Below are positions 53,948-63,404 of a stretch of DNA of 64,000 nt, in pieces. This DNA is from Filimonas lacunae. Its GTDB lineage: Bacteria > Bacteroidota > Bacteroidia > Chitinophagales > Chitinophagaceae. Location of the stretch: NCBI RefSeq assembly GCF_002355595.1, contig NZ_AP017422.1, forward strand, positions 682,001 through 746,000, read 5' to 3'. The number at the start of each line of letters is the position of its first letter. Within the stretch, counting starts at the first letter, position 1. A program made the translations under genes and the position numbers. The notes under the pieces were generated by a model. The model saw nothing but the letters and a program-made list of their open reading frames with translations. It did not search any database and was not told the DNA's origin.

Positions 53948-55423
53948 CTAAATCACGGCTTGTAAAAGCGATTCATCTTTGGTTTCCAGCAAGGAAGTTC
54001 CCATCAAAAATTCGTCTACTTTCCTGGCACATTCGCGCCCTTCGCTAATGGCCCAAACTACCAGCGATTGCCCTCTGCGCATATCGCCGCAGGCAAAAAC
54101 TTTGGCAATATTGCTTTGGAAAGCTTTTTCGCCTGCTTTTACATTACCTCTTTCGTCGGTTTCTACACCCAGTTCTTTTAACATGCCTTCATGTTGCGGG
54201 TGTAAAAAGCCCATAGCCAGGTAAGCTCTTTCACAAGGAATGGTTCTTTCGCTGCCAGCTATTTCGGTAAACTGGGCAGGGCGGCCATCTTCTGTTATTT
54301 TCCATTCCAGGTCAACAATCTTTAACCCGGTCAGTTCTCCTTTTTCGTTACCCAAAAATTCTTTGGTGGCAATAGCCCAATGACGCTCACAACCTTCGTC
54401 GTGCGAAGTAGAGGTTTTCAATATCATGGGGTAGGTAGGCCATGGCATGAATGGGGTACGGCTGCTGGCGGGCTTAGGCATCAGTTCAAACTGGGTAATG
54501 CTTTTAGCGCCGTGCCTGTTGCTGGTTCCTACGCAGTCGCTGCCAGTATCGCCACCACCAATTACCACTACGTTTTTGCCGGTAGATAAAATGTCTTCAC
54601 CGGTAACGGGCTCTTTGGCTACGCGCTGGTTTTGTTGTTTCAAAAACTCCATGGCATAATGCACGCCTTTCAGTTGACGGCCAGGGATAGGTAAGTCGCG
54701 TGGAATGGTAGAACCGCCCGCCAACACTATCACATGAAATTCTCTTACCAAGTCGTTCACGCTTACGTTTACACCCACGTTGGCGTTGCAACGGAAGGTT
54801 ACACCTTCTTCTTCCATCAGGGCAACACGCCTGTCAATCACTGATTTTTCCAGTTTGAAGTCGGGTATACCATAACGTAACAGGCCGCCTGGCCTGTTGT
54901 CTCTTTCAAACACAGTAACACTGTGGCCTGCGTAGTTTAATTGGGCAGCAGCTGCCAAACCAGATGGTCCGCTACCTACTACTGCAATTTTTTTACCCGT
55001 GCGCACATTGGGTTTGCGTGGTTTTACCAGGCCGTTTTCAAAAGCAATTTCAATAATGTGCTTTTCTATTTCCTCGATAGCTACCGGTGGCTGGTTGATA
55101 CCCAGTACACAGGCGCTTTCGCATGGTGCAGGACAAATACGGCCGGTAAATTCAGGAAAGTTATTGGTGCTGCTGAGTATTTCGTAAGCTTCTTTCCAGC
55201 TTTTACGGTATACCGCATCGTTAAATTCGGGTATTACGTTACCTAAAGGGCAGCCGCTATGACAAAAGGGAACGCCACAGTTCATGCAGCGCGCACTTTG
55301 TTGGTTCAGTTTGTCCGGGCTAAAGCGTTCTATAAACTCATTGTAATTCTTCACACGCTCCTGCGGAGCTTTTTTGCCCGGTAGTTCTCTTGTAAATTCT
55401 AAAAAACCTGTTGGTTTCCCCAT
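53948..55423 (-). CDS. gltD: Glutamate synthase small subunit
   Basis: The 491-residue flavoprotein transfers electrons from NADPH via FAD and iron-sulfur centres to the large subunit. The N-terminal Cys clusters CMNCGVPFCHSGCP and CPAPCESACVLG bind the 4Fe-4S centres. The FAD loop VVGSGPSGLAAAAQL, GGLLRYGIPDFKL and the NADPH loop VVIGGGDTGSDC are intact. The C-terminal FACGDMRRGQSLVVWAISEGRECA closes the FAD site. It follows gltB after 34 bases in the same operon. Confidence 0.96.
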   Translation of the reverse strand: MGKPTGFLEFTRELPGKKAPQERVKNYNEFIERFSPDKLNQQSARCMNCGVPFCHSGCPLGNVIPEFNDAVYRKSWKEAYEILSSTNNFPEFTGRICPAPCESACVLGINQPPVAIEEIEKHIIEIAFENGLVKPRKPNVRTGKKIAVVGSGPSGLAAAAQLNYAGHSVTVFERDNRPGGLLRYGIPDFKLEKSVIDRRVALMEEEGVTFRCNANVGVNVSVNDLVREFHVIVLAGGSTIPRDLPIPGRQLKGVHYAMEFLKQQNQRVAKEPVTGEDILSTGKNVVVIGGGDTGSDCVGTSNRHGAKSITQFELMPKPASSRTPFMPWPTYPMILKTSTSHDEGCERHWAIATKEFLGNEKGELTGLKIVDLEWKITEDGRPAQFTEIAGSERTIPCERAYLAMGFLHPQHEGMLKELGVETDERGNVKAGEKAFQSNIAKVFACGDMRRGQSLVVWAISEGRECARKVDEFLMGTSLLETKDESLLQAVI

Positions 55424-55457
55424 AATAAACAGTTAATAGAGATTCAAAATCGTTTGC

Positions 55458-58400
55458 TTACTTGTTAGATTTCACTTTTGCCTGCATGCTTGCCAGTGCT
55501 GCTTTGTAATCACGTGGAAACACTTTTACAAAGTGCTGCAGCTGTGCTTCAAAGTCAGATAACACAAATTGCGCTACCGTGCTACCGGTGTGTGCATAGT
55601 GCTGGCTGATGAACTCTTTCAGTTGCAGTGCATCGTCATGGCTCAATGGATCCAGGTCAATCATTTCTTTGTTGCAGCGTGAGGCAAATGTGCCTGTTAC
55701 ATCATAAACGTAAGCTATGCCACCGCTCATGCCTGCACCAAAGTTGCGGCCGGTAGGGCCGAGGATCACCACGGTGCCACCTGTCATGTATTCGCAACCA
55801 TGGTCGCCTACACCTTCTGTAACAACGGTAGCGCCGGAATTACGAACGCAAAAGCGTTCCCCTGCTTTACCGCGTATATAGGCTTCGCCGCTGGTAGCGC
55901 CATAGAAGGCTACGTTGCCAATGATGATATTGTCTTCGGGTGTAAAGCTGGCTTGTTTGTGTGGGTACACTACCAGTTTAGCGCCGCTTAAGCCTTTACC
56001 AAAGTAGTCGTTGGCATCGCCTTCCAGTTCCAGGGTAACCCCTTTGGTGTTAAAGGCGCCAAAGCTTTGACCTGCTGTACCTGTGAAATTGAAGTGAATG
56101 GTATTATCGGGTAAACCATCTGCTTTATACAGCTTGGTTATTTCGTTGGATAAAATAGTGCCTGCAGTGCGGTCTATGTTGCGAATGTTGAAAGAAGCGT
56201 TCACCGGCTGTTTCTTTTCCAGCGCAGGTTTAGCTGCTTCCAGCAGTTTCCAGTCTAGCACGTCTGCTAAACCATGGTCTTGTGTTTCCTGGTTGTACAG
56301 GCCTGTGTGTTCGCTGGCGGGTTCTTTGTACAGGATGGGCGACAGGTTTATTTTGCTGGTTTTCCAGTGTGTAATGTTGTCGCGCATTTCCAGGTTTTCT
56401 ACCTGGCCTACCATTTCGTTCACGGTTTTGAAGCCTAATTCTGCCATTATCTCGCGCAGTTCCTGCACGATAAACTTAAAGAAGTTGATCACGTGATCGG
56501 GATCGCCTTTAAAACGGCTGCGCAGTTCCGGGTCTTGTGTGGCAACACCTACGGGGCAGGTATTCAGATGACACTTGCGCATCATGATACAGCCTTCTAC
56601 CACCAATGCAGCAGTGGCAACACCCCATTCTTCTGCGCCTAATAAAGCGGCAACGGCAATGTCGCGGCCGGTTTTCATCTGGCCATCTGCCTGCACCACC
56701 ACGCGGCTGCGCAGTTTGTTTCTTACCAGTGTCTGGTGGGTTTCGGCCAGGCCTAATTCCCACGGCATACCTGCGTGCTTGATACTGCTGATAGGGCTGG
56801 CGCCGGTACCTCCATCATGGCCTGCAATCAGTATTACGTCGGCTTTCGCTTTGGCAACACCGGCAGCAATAGTGCCAACCCCTGCCTTACTTACCAGCTT
56901 CACATTAATACGTGCAGCACGGTTGGCATTCTTTAAATCGAATATTAACTGGGCCAGATCTTCAATAGAATAAATATCGTGGTGTGGAGGAGGGGAGATC
57001 AAACCTACACCAGGCGTACTGTGGCGGGTTTTACCAATCCATTCGTCTACCTTATGGCCAGGCAGCTGACCGCCTTCGCCGGGTTTAGCGCCCTGGGCCA
57101 TTTTAATCTGTAATTCGTCCGCTTCTGTCAGGTATAAGCTGGTTACACCAAAACGGGCGCTGGCTACTTGTTTAATGGCGCTGCGCATGCTGTCGCCATT
57201 AGCCAGTGGCTGGTATCTTACTTCGTCTTCGCCACCTTCACCAGTGTTGCTTTTACCGCCTAAACGGTTCATGGCAATGGCCAGTGTGGTGTGTGCTTCC
57301 CACGAGATAGAGCCAAAGCTCATAGCGCCGGTTGCAAAACGTTTGTATATGTTTTCCGCTGGTTCTACTTCTTCCATGGAAATAGAAGGGCGGGTGCGTT
57401 TAAACTGGAACAGGCTGCGCAGGGTAGCTGCTTTTTCGCTTTGATCGTTCACCACTTTAGAATACTTCTTGAAAGTGGCGTAATCGTTCGTTTTGGTAGC
57501 GTGCTGCAGCAGGTGAATGGTTTGTGGATTAAACAGGTGGAATTCGCCTTTGCGCTTCCACTGGTAAATACCACCTACTGGTAAACGGTCTACCGGTATA
57601 TCTTTTCTGCTAAAAGCCAGCTGGTGCTTAGCCAGTGCTTCGCGGGCAATTTCATCCAGTCCTAAGCCTTCAATACGGCTGGTAGCGCCGGTAAAGCACT
57701 TGTCTACCACTTCTCTGTTCAGGCCAATGATCTCGAAAATTTGTGCGCCCTGGTAGCTTTGCAGGGTAGAGATACCCATTTTGGAGAATACTTTCAGTAA
57801 GCCGTCGCAAACAGCTTTGATGTAGTTTTTCTTCAGGTATTCTATATCCTGGGTAGTGTTGAGTTTGCCATTCAGGTGCATATCGCGAATGCTGCTCAGT
57901 GCTAGGTAGGGGTTAATGGCAGTTGCGCCAAAGCCTAACAGGCAGGCAAAGTGATGCACTTCCCATACGTCGCCGGCTTCCACTACTATACCTACCTGGC
58001 TGCGAAGGCCCTTGCGGATAAGGTGGTGGTGTACCGATGAACAAGCCAGCAGGGTAGGTATGGCGGCGTGATCGCTGTCAATGGCCCTGTCGCTTAATAT
58101 AATCACCTCAAAACCGTCGTTCACGGCATCTACCGCATAACGGCACAAGCGGTCAATACCGGCCTTTAATGAGCCTGGTTTGCCGTCTGCCCTGAAATAG
58201 GTTTGTAAAGTTTTTGCCTGGTAAATGCCGGTATCTATACTTCTCAGCTTCTCCAGCTCGTGGTTACTTAAAACAGGGTGTTTTAAAGCCACAGAGTGGC
58301 AGGTAAGCGGGTCTTCTACCAGCAGGTTGCCGTTATTACCTACAAAGGTAGCTAACGACATTACCATACGTTCCCGGATGGGATCGATAGGAGGGTTGGT

Positions 58401-59984
58401 TACCTGTGCAAACAATTGCTTGAAATAATGGCTCAAATGCTGTGGCTGATCGCTTAATACGGCCAGTGGCGCATCGGTGCCCATAGAACCAATAGGTTCT
58501 TTACCATCCACCGCCATGGGGGCTATAATGGTATCCAGGTCTTCGGTAGAATAGCCAAAAGCTTTCTGGTATTTGAAAATCTGCTCCGTATGCAGGTGGG
58601 TGAACATTACACGTGGTTCTGGTAATTCTTCCAGGCGTATTTTGTATTTGTTCAGCCACTCAGCGTAAGGTTTGCTGGTGCAGATGGTTTGTTTGATTTC
58701 GTCGTCGCTGATAATACGGCCCTGCTCCATGTCTACTACAAACATTTTGCCTGGCTGCAGGCGACCTTTTTCTTTTACAATGGCAGGGTCAACCGGTAAA
58801 GCACCTGTTTCAGAAGCCATAATTACACGGTCGTCTGTAGTAACGCAATAGCGGCTGGGGCGTAAACCGTTTCTGTCCAGTGTAGCGCCAATCATTTTGC
58901 CATCGGTAAAGGAAATAGAAGCGGGCCCGTCCCAGGGTTCCATCATGGCTGCGTGAAACTCGTAGAAAGCCTTTTTAACCGGGTCCATGTCTTCGTTGCC
59001 ATCCCATGCTTCGGGTATCAGCATCATCATTACATGGGTTAACGGCCGGCCGGTTAACATCAATAGCTCAATCATGTTATCCAGGCAGGCGCTGTCGCTT
59101 TGTCCTTCGGTAACAATAGGCAGTATCATGTCCAGCTCTTCCTTGGTAAAGTAAGGAGAGGTAAAGCTGTTTTCACTGGTTTTTAACCAGTTTACGTTGC
59201 CTTGCAGGGTGTTGATTTCACCATTATGGGCAATGTAGCGGAATGGTTGCGCCAGTTTCCAGCTAGGGAAGGTATTGGTGGCAAAACGGCTGTGTACCAG
59301 GCCAAAGGCTGCTACTACCCGTTTGTTATTTAAATCGTTGAAATAGTGCCTTACCTGGCCACTGGTAAGCTGTCCCTTATACACTACCGTTTTGTACGAT
59401 AAAGAAGCTACATAAAAGCCAATAGCGTCTTTTTTAACGGTGTTGTTAATGGTATGGCTGGCATAATTGCGCAGCACAAACAGTTTACGCTCAAACTCAT
59501 CAGGATTGGTAATATGGTCGGGGCAGGCAATAAACACCTGTTCCATTTCCGGTTCTACCGAAAGGGCGGTGGCGCCAATGTCAGTAGTGTTCACCGGTAC
59601 CTTGCGGTAGGTGAGAATTTCCAGTCCCAGTTTCTCAGCAGAACGATTAAAGATGTCTCTGCATTCTTCCCGCAGCCGTATTTCCTTCGGAAAGAAAATA
59701 ACGCCTACGCCGTACTTCCCATAAGCAGGCAGGTGTACGCCTAGTTTAATGCATTCATCGAAAAAGAACTCGTGAGGCATCTGAATCATAATGCCGGCAC
59801 CATCACCCGTATTGTTCTCACAACCACAGGCGCCACGGTGCTCCATGTTCTCCAGCACAGTCAGAGCATCAGAGATAATCTGGTGAGATTTGTTCCCTTT
59901 AATATTGGCCACGAAACCAATACCACATGCGTCATGTTCAAAGGATGGGTCGTATAACCCTTCATGTCTGTTTTGTACAGGCAT
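55458..59984 (-). CDS. gltB: Glutamate synthase large subunit
   Basis: The 1508-residue enzyme makes two glutamates from glutamine and 2-oxoglutarate. A 19-residue propeptide precedes the Ntn-type nucleophile Cys-20 ([10 protein letters not shown]) of the glutaminase domain (20 to about 430). The central domain, the FMN-binding synthase domain ([25 protein letters not shown]) and the 3Fe-4S Cys cluster ([15 protein letters not shown]) follow. The C-terminal beta-helix ([34 protein letters not shown]) closes the protein. It is the first gene of gltBD. A candidate promoter and an inverted repeat lie upstream. Confidence 0.97.
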   Translation of the reverse strand: MPVQNRHEGLYDPSFEHDACGIGFVANIKGNKSHQIISDALTVLENMEHRGACGCENNTGDGAGIMIQMPHEFFFDECIKLGVHLPAYGKYGVGVIFFPKEIRLREECRDIFNRSAEKLGLEILTYRKVPVNTTDIGATALSVEPEMEQVFIACPDHITNPDEFERKLFVLRNYASHTINNTVKKDAIGFYVASLSYKTVVYKGQLTSGQVRHYFNDLNNKRVVAAFGLVHSRFATNTFPSWKLAQPFRYIAHNGEINTLQGNVNWLKTSENSFTSPYFTKEELDMILPIVTEGQSDSACLDNMIELLMLTGRPLTHVMMMLIPEAWDGNEDMDPVKKAFYEFHAAMMEPWDGPASISFTDGKMIGATLDRNGLRPSRYCVTTDDRVIMASETGALPVDPAIVKEKGRLQPGKMFVVDMEQGRIISDDEIKQTICTSKPYAEWLNKYKIRLEELPEPRVMFTHLHTEQIFKYQKAFGYSTEDLDTIIAPMAVDGKEPIGSMGTDAPLAVLSDQPQHLSHYFKQLFAQVTNPPIDPIRERMVMSLATFVGNNGNLLVEDPLTCHSVALKHPVLSNHELEKLRSIDTGIYQAKTLQTYFRADGKPGSLKAGIDRLCRYAVDAVNDGFEVIILSDRAIDSDHAAIPTLLACSSVHHHLIRKGLRSQVGIVVEAGDVWEVHHFACLLGFGATAINPYLALSSIRDMHLNGKLNTTQDIEYLKKNYIKAVCDGLLKVFSKMGISTLQSYQGAQIFEIIGLNREVVDKCFTGATSRIEGLGLDEIAREALAKHQLAFSRKDIPVDRLPVGGIYQWKRKGEFHLFNPQTIHLLQHATKTNDYATFKKYSKVVNDQSEKAATLRSLFQFKRTRPSISMEEVEPAENIYKRFATGAMSFGSISWEAHTTLAIAMNRLGGKSNTGEGGEDEVRYQPLANGDSMRSAIKQVASARFGVTSLYLTEADELQIKMAQGAKPGEGGQLPGHKVDEWIGKTRHSTPGVGLISPPPHHDIYSIEDLAQLIFDLKNANRAARINVKLVSKAGVGTIAAGVAKAKADVILIAGHDGGTGASPISSIKHAGMPWELGLAETHQTLVRNKLRSRVVVQADGQMKTGRDIAVAALLGAEEWGVATAALVVEGCIMMRKCHLNTCPVGVATQDPELRSRFKGDPDHVINFFKFIVQELREIMAELGFKTVNEMVGQVENLEMRDNITHWKTSKINLSPILYKEPASEHTGLYNQETQDHGLADVLDWKLLEAAKPALEKKQPVNASFNIRNIDRTAGTILSNEITKLYKADGLPDNTIHFNFTGTAGQSFGAFNTKGVTLELEGDANDYFGKGLSGAKLVVYPHKQASFTPEDNIIIGNVAFYGATSGEAYIRGKAGERFCVRNSGATVVTEGVGDHGCEYMTGGTVVILGPTGRNFGAGMSGGIAYVYDVTGTFASRCNKEMIDLDPLSHDDALQLKEFISQHYAHTGSTVAQFVLSDFEAQLQHFVKVFPRDYKAALASMQAKVKSNK

Positions 59985-60035
59985 ATTACAATCGAATATT
60001 AAGGTGGAAAAAAACAGCCGGCAATCGCTGAGCTT

Positions 60036-60064
60036 TAAAGTTAAGAAAAACTTTACATAAACAA
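60036..60064 (-). promoter_or_regulatory. Candidate promoter for gltBD
   Basis: On the minus strand TTG (60062-60064), an 18-base spacer and TAACTTTA (60036-60043), a one-mismatch -7 box, lie 51 bases before ATG 59984. Confidence 0.45.
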
Positions 60065-60093
60065 TAGAGAAATTTTATTTAATAGCAGGAACA

Positions 60094-60110
60094 CTTGAAT
60101 TTATTTCAAG
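60094..60110. promoter_or_regulatory. Inverted repeat CTTGAA-N5-TTCAAG upstream of gltBD
   Basis: The half sites 60094-60099 and 60105-60110 are perfect inverted repeats, 30 bases upstream of the candidate -33 element. The position suits an activator site for nitrogen control, but no bound protein is known. Confidence 0.35.
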
Positions 60111-60147
60111 GAAGCGGGATTTTAACTGAATAAATTACAAACGTGTG

Positions 60148-60978
60148 TTAGGATTCTTGTAATTCTGCGAAAAAATAATGTGCGGGAATAGATAGGTGTG
60201 GAACTTGTGTTTGTTCAAACAGTCCAAACACTGTGCTGCCGGTACCGGTCATGCTGGCGTAAACAGCGCCTGCCTGGTATAATTGTTCTTTTATCTGCGC
60301 AATTTCAGGGTGCAGTTGAAACACGGCTGCTTCAAAATCGTTGGTGAGCATGTTGCGCCAGGTGTGTACAGGTTGTTGTACAATGGTTTGTATAGAAACA
60401 GGCGGTACAGCAGGTGTGATTAATGAAAAAGCCTTGCCCGTATGCACATGAATACCGGGGTTAATAACCACCAGCTTGTAATTTTTCAGCGAAAGGGATA
60501 CCGGCTGTAATTGCTCGCCGCGCCCGGCGGCCCAGCAAGGGGTATTTATAATAAAGAAAGGACAGTCGCTGCCCAGTTGTAAAGCGTAATGTATTAATTG
60601 CTGTTGCGATAAACCCAGTTGAAACTGTTGGTTCAACATGCGTAATGCAAAAGCACCATCGGCACTGCCACCACCTAAACCGGCCCCCATGGGAATAGTT
60701 TTGTGCAGGTGCATGTTAACGGCAGGCAGGTGTGGAAAATCGGATAATAATAAGTGGTAAGCTTTTACACAAAGGTTGTTGTCGGGGCTGCCATCTACCG
60801 GAAGGCCCGAAGCGGTAAAAGTAACTTTAGAAGAAGCTGGGGCCCGTGATGGCTGAATTTCCAGTGCATCCTGTAAGGGCAGGGGATAAAAAACGGTTTC
60901 CAGATCATGAAAACCGTCAGTTCTTTTACGGAGGATATTAAGCCCGAGGTTGATTTTACAGTTGGGAAAATGTACCAA
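60148..60978 (-). CDS. ispE: 4-diphosphocytidyl-2-C-methyl-D-erythritol kinase
   Basis: IspE phosphorylates CDP-methylerythritol in the MEP route to isoprenoids. The 276-residue GHMP kinase has the substrate Lys-8 (NCKINLGLNIL), the ATP loop PMGAGLGGGSADGAF (96-110), the catalytic Asp in GSDCPFFI, and the C-terminal GHMP motif MTGTGSTVFGLF. It starts 3 bases after the DUF151 stop, so the two form an operon transcribed from the promoter at 61625. The length agrees with the family. Confidence 0.95.
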   Translation of the reverse strand: MVHFPNCKINLGLNILRKRTDGFHDLETVFYPLPLQDALEIQPSRAPASSKVTFTASGLPVDGSPDNNLCVKAYHLLLSDFPHLPAVNMHLHKTIPMGAGLGGGSADGAFALRMLNQQFQLGLSQQQLIHYALQLGSDCPFFIINTPCWAAGRGEQLQPVSLSLKNYKLVVINPGIHVHTGKAFSLITPAVPPVSIQTIVQQPVHTWRNMLTNDFEAAVFQLHPEIAQIKEQLYQAGAVYASMTGTGSTVFGLFEQTQVPHLSIPAHYFFAELQES

Positions 60979-60981
60979 AGC

Positions 60982-61584
60982 TTATCTTCTTTTATTGATC
61001 TCGTCCCTGATAGCGATAGCGCGTATATAATCTTCCTGCTCCAGCACTTCTGTCAGCAGACTTTGTAATTCTTCCAGTGAAAGAGAGGTCAGGTTTTCGC
61101 GGGTGCCCGGCGTAGGAGCAGCAATTTCAGCAGGTTCTTCTACCGAAACTTCCGTTTTCTTTTTCTTGCCATTGTCTTCCATTAAAATACCTGCGCTTTC
61201 CAGTATGTGGTCGTAAGTATAAATAGGGCATCCAAAACGTACTGCCAATGCCAGTGCATCGCTGGTGCGGCTGTCAATTTCTACCGTGTCGTGTTCGCTT
61301 ACACAAACCAGTTTGGAGTAGAAGATGCCTTCCTGCAAATCATTGATCACAATTTCAACCAGCTCTACGTTAAAAGCATTCATGAAATTTTTCATCAGGT
61401 CGTGCGTAAGCGGCCTGCTTGGCTGCATATGCTCCAAAGCTACGGCTATTGCCTGGGCCTCAAACCCACCAATTACTATAGGTAACCTCCGCAATCCATT
61501 TACCTCACCAAGCACTACGGCATACGAATGAGTTTGGGTAATACTGTGCGACAGGGCTACTATTTCCAGTTCTATTTTCTTCAT
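60982..61584 (-). CDS. Bifunctional nuclease (DUF151) with C-terminal UVR motif
   Basis: The 200-residue protein begins at ATG 61584 (MKKIELEIVALSHS); an upstream ATG at 61671 lies before the promoter box. Residues 1-130 form the DUF151 domain (VLGEVNGLRRLPIVIGGFEAQAIAVALE, EIDSRTSDALALAVRFGCPIYT). Homologues in this family show RNase and DNase activity. After an acidic/basic linker the end (LSLEELQSLLTEVLEQEDYIRAIAIRDEIN) resembles the UVR motif of UvrB/UvrC. It is the first gene of the unit with ispE. Confidence 0.9.
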   Translation of the reverse strand: MKKIELEIVALSHSITQTHSYAVVLGEVNGLRRLPIVIGGFEAQAIAVALEHMQPSRPLTHDLMKNFMNAFNVELVEIVINDLQEGIFYSKLVCVSEHDTVEIDSRTSDALALAVRFGCPIYTYDHILESAGILMEDNGKKKKTEVSVEEPAEIAAPTPGTRENLTSLSLEELQSLLTEVLEQEDYIRAIAIRDEINKRR

Positions 61585-61624
61585 GGCCTTTATCCGGCAA
61601 TAATTTATATATAAGTTATTCAGG

Positions 61625-61632
61625 CAAATGTA
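61625..61632 (-). promoter_or_regulatory. -7 promoter box for the DUF151-ispE unit
   Basis: Minus-strand TACATTTG is a perfect TAnnTTTG match, 40 bases upstream of ATG 61584. It argues against the start at 61671. Confidence 0.6.
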
Positions 61633-61821
61633 AAGATTTCGGGGCTTAGAAGTGCGCATCGTCACTTTCAATTTTCGAATCGATATATAGCCTTAACAAT
61701 ATCCGACAACTAACCCATAAAAACAACATTCCGGAGCGTTTATGGGAAGAATGCTGCTACCGCGTAAAAATGATGCCGGATTTTCCTGCCGGTCAAAGCG
61801 GCAGTGTAAAAACTTGCTGGT

Positions 61822-61829
61822 TATCTTTA
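61822..61829 (+). promoter_or_regulatory. Near-consensus -7 box for the atypical SDR gene
   Basis: TATCTTTA differs from TAnnTTTG in the last base only and ends four bases before ATG 61834, like the three perfect boxes at 1387, 13209 and 42575. Confidence 0.4.
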
Positions 61830-61833
61830 TAGT

Positions 61834-62622
61834 ATGAATACTAACCTGGATAATAAAACAGCACTGGTGTGCGGGGCTTCGCAGGGAATAGGAGCGGCAG
61901 TAGCACAGGAACTGTCTATTTTAGGAGCGAATGTGGTACTGTTGGCGCGCAATGCCGACAAACTGGAGAAGGTGGCCGCCGGGCTGGATACCCGTAGGGG
62001 GCAGATACATACTTATATAGTGGCCGATACCAGTGAGCCGGAACAATTGAGCAAAAAAGTGGCCGATTTTATAACCAGTGACAATCCTATTCATATACTC
62101 ATCAATAACACAGGCGGTCCGCCATCTGGTCCGTTACTGGATACCGATGTGGCAGAACTGGAAAAAGCATTCCGGTCGCAGGTGGTTACTGCACATTTGC
62201 TGGCGCAAACCCTTATTCCCGGCATGATACAGGCACAGTTTGGCCGTATTGTGAATATTACCTCTACATCTGTAAAGCAGCCTATAAATGGTTTGGGCAT
62301 TTCCAACACGGTGCGGGCGGCGGTAGCCAGCTGGGCTAAAACCCTGGCCAACGAGGTAGGCCAATATGGCATTACCGTAAACAATGTACTGCCAGGTTAT
62401 ACCAACACCGACAGGCTGGGCTATCTTTTTGGTAAACAGGCCGAAGCCAGTGGCACCGGAGTAGAGGAAGTGGTAAAGAAAATGGAAGCCACTATTCCTG
62501 CCGGCCGTTTAGGACAACCAGATGAGCTGGCAGCAGCCGTAGCTTTCTTATGTATGCCGGCCGCTGCTTATATCAATGGTATTAATTTACCGGTAGATGG
62601 TGGTAGAACAGGAACATTATAA
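61834..62622 (+). CDS. Atypical short-chain dehydrogenase (BKR-like, no YxxxK)
   Basis: The 262-residue protein has the SDR fold: GASQGIG for the cofactor (15-21), then [14 protein letters not shown] instead of NNAG. The Ser region is present as [18 protein letters not shown], but the Tyr-x-x-x-Lys pair is replaced by Ser-Asn-Thr-Val-Arg (about 156-160). This pattern (NNTGGPP with SNxxR) is known from a small group of SDR proteins described as BKR-like with an incomplete catalytic tetrad. It may bind a nucleotide without classical dehydrogenase chemistry. The C-terminal [17 protein letters not shown] is normal. Confidence 0.85.
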   Translation: MNTNLDNKTALVCGASQGIGAAVAQELSILGANVVLLARNADKLEKVAAGLDTRRGQIHTYIVADTSEPEQLSKKVADFITSDNPIHILINNTGGPPSGPLLDTDVAELEKAFRSQVVTAHLLAQTLIPGMIQAQFGRIVNITSTSVKQPINGLGISNTVRAAVASWAKTLANEVGQYGITVNNVLPGYTNTDRLGYLFGKQAEASGTGVEEVVKKMEATIPAGRLGQPDELAAAVAFLCMPAAAYINGINLPVDGGRTGTL

Positions 62623-62642
62623 TCTAAGCCAAAACCAGCAAA

Positions 62643-63404
62643 CTATTCGTTCAGCCACTGCTTAAAAAAAGGTGCTTTTTCCCGGCTAACAAAAATGTCG
62701 TTGTCTTTACAACGCCGGAGCTGAATTTTTAGTTTGCCGTTAAAATGGGTGGTTATTTTTTCAATACTGTCAATAGAAACAATGTATTGCCGGTTTAGCC
62801 GGTAAAAGCGGGCAGGGTTCAGGCTTTTTTCCAGTTCATCCAGCGAATCGTCCACCAGGTATTCCAGGTGGTTAATGGTTTGGGCAAAAATTTGTTTTCC
62901 ATCAGCCCGTATAAAAGCAACATCATCCAGGTGCAGGCTTTCAAAGCCATCATGCACTTTCACCAGCAATCTTCTTTTCCAGGAGCTGGCTACCGGCAGC
63001 GTTTCCAGTAACTGGTGAATTTTTTGTTCCAGCACCTGGGTGGGGGCGGGGTGCCTGTTTCGGTGTTTCTGAAAAGCCTGTTTCAATTCTTCTTCATCAA
63101 TGGGCTTTAACAGGTAGTCTATACTGTTTACTTTAAAGGCCTGTAACGCATATTCGTCGTAGGCGGTAGTGAATATTACCGGTGCGGTAACGGCCACCTG
63201 TTTAAAAATGTCAAAACTAATACCATCTGACAGTTGGATATCCATCAGCACCAGGTCGGGTGGCGTATGCGTGTTCAACCAGCCTACTGTTTCCGCTACG
63301 CTTTCCAGCACGGCCAACAGGGTATAGTCTGGTGCAATCTTTTGCACCAGTTGCTGCATTTGCCTGGCAGCTGCGGTTTCATCTTCTACCAGTAACAGGT
63401 TCAT
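62643..63404 (-). CDS. LytTR-family response regulator
   Basis: The 253-residue protein has a receiver domain (1-120) with the acidic pocket VEDE (6-9), phospho-acceptor Asp-55 (LVLMDIQLSDG) and the Lys in DYLLKPID. A LytTR DNA-binding domain follows (about 150-253: KVHDGFESLHLDDVAFIRADGKQIF, FYRLNRQYIVSIDSIEKI). The start at 63404 (MNLLLVEDE) is the receiver start; eight upstream codons lack similarity. It overlaps the kinase gene by 26 bases, so the two are translationally coupled. Target genes are unknown. Confidence 0.92.
   Translation of the reverse strand: MNLLLVEDETAAARQMQQLVQKIAPDYTLLAVLESVAETVGWLNTHTPPDLVLMDIQLSDGISFDIFKQVAVTAPVIFTTAYDEYALQAFKVNSIDYLLKPIDEEELKQAFQKHRNRHPAPTQVLEQKIHQLLETLPVASSWKRRLLVKVHDGFESLHLDDVAFIRADGKQIFAQTINHLEYLVDDSLDELEKSLNPARFYRLNRQYIVSIDSIEKITTHFNGKLKIQLRRCKDNDIFVSREKAPFFKQWLNE

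Noticed and set aside
60133-60164. Hairpin at the ispE stop as terminator
   Set aside because: The 8-bp stem is A/T-rich, has a 16-base loop and lacks a T-run, so I do not count it.
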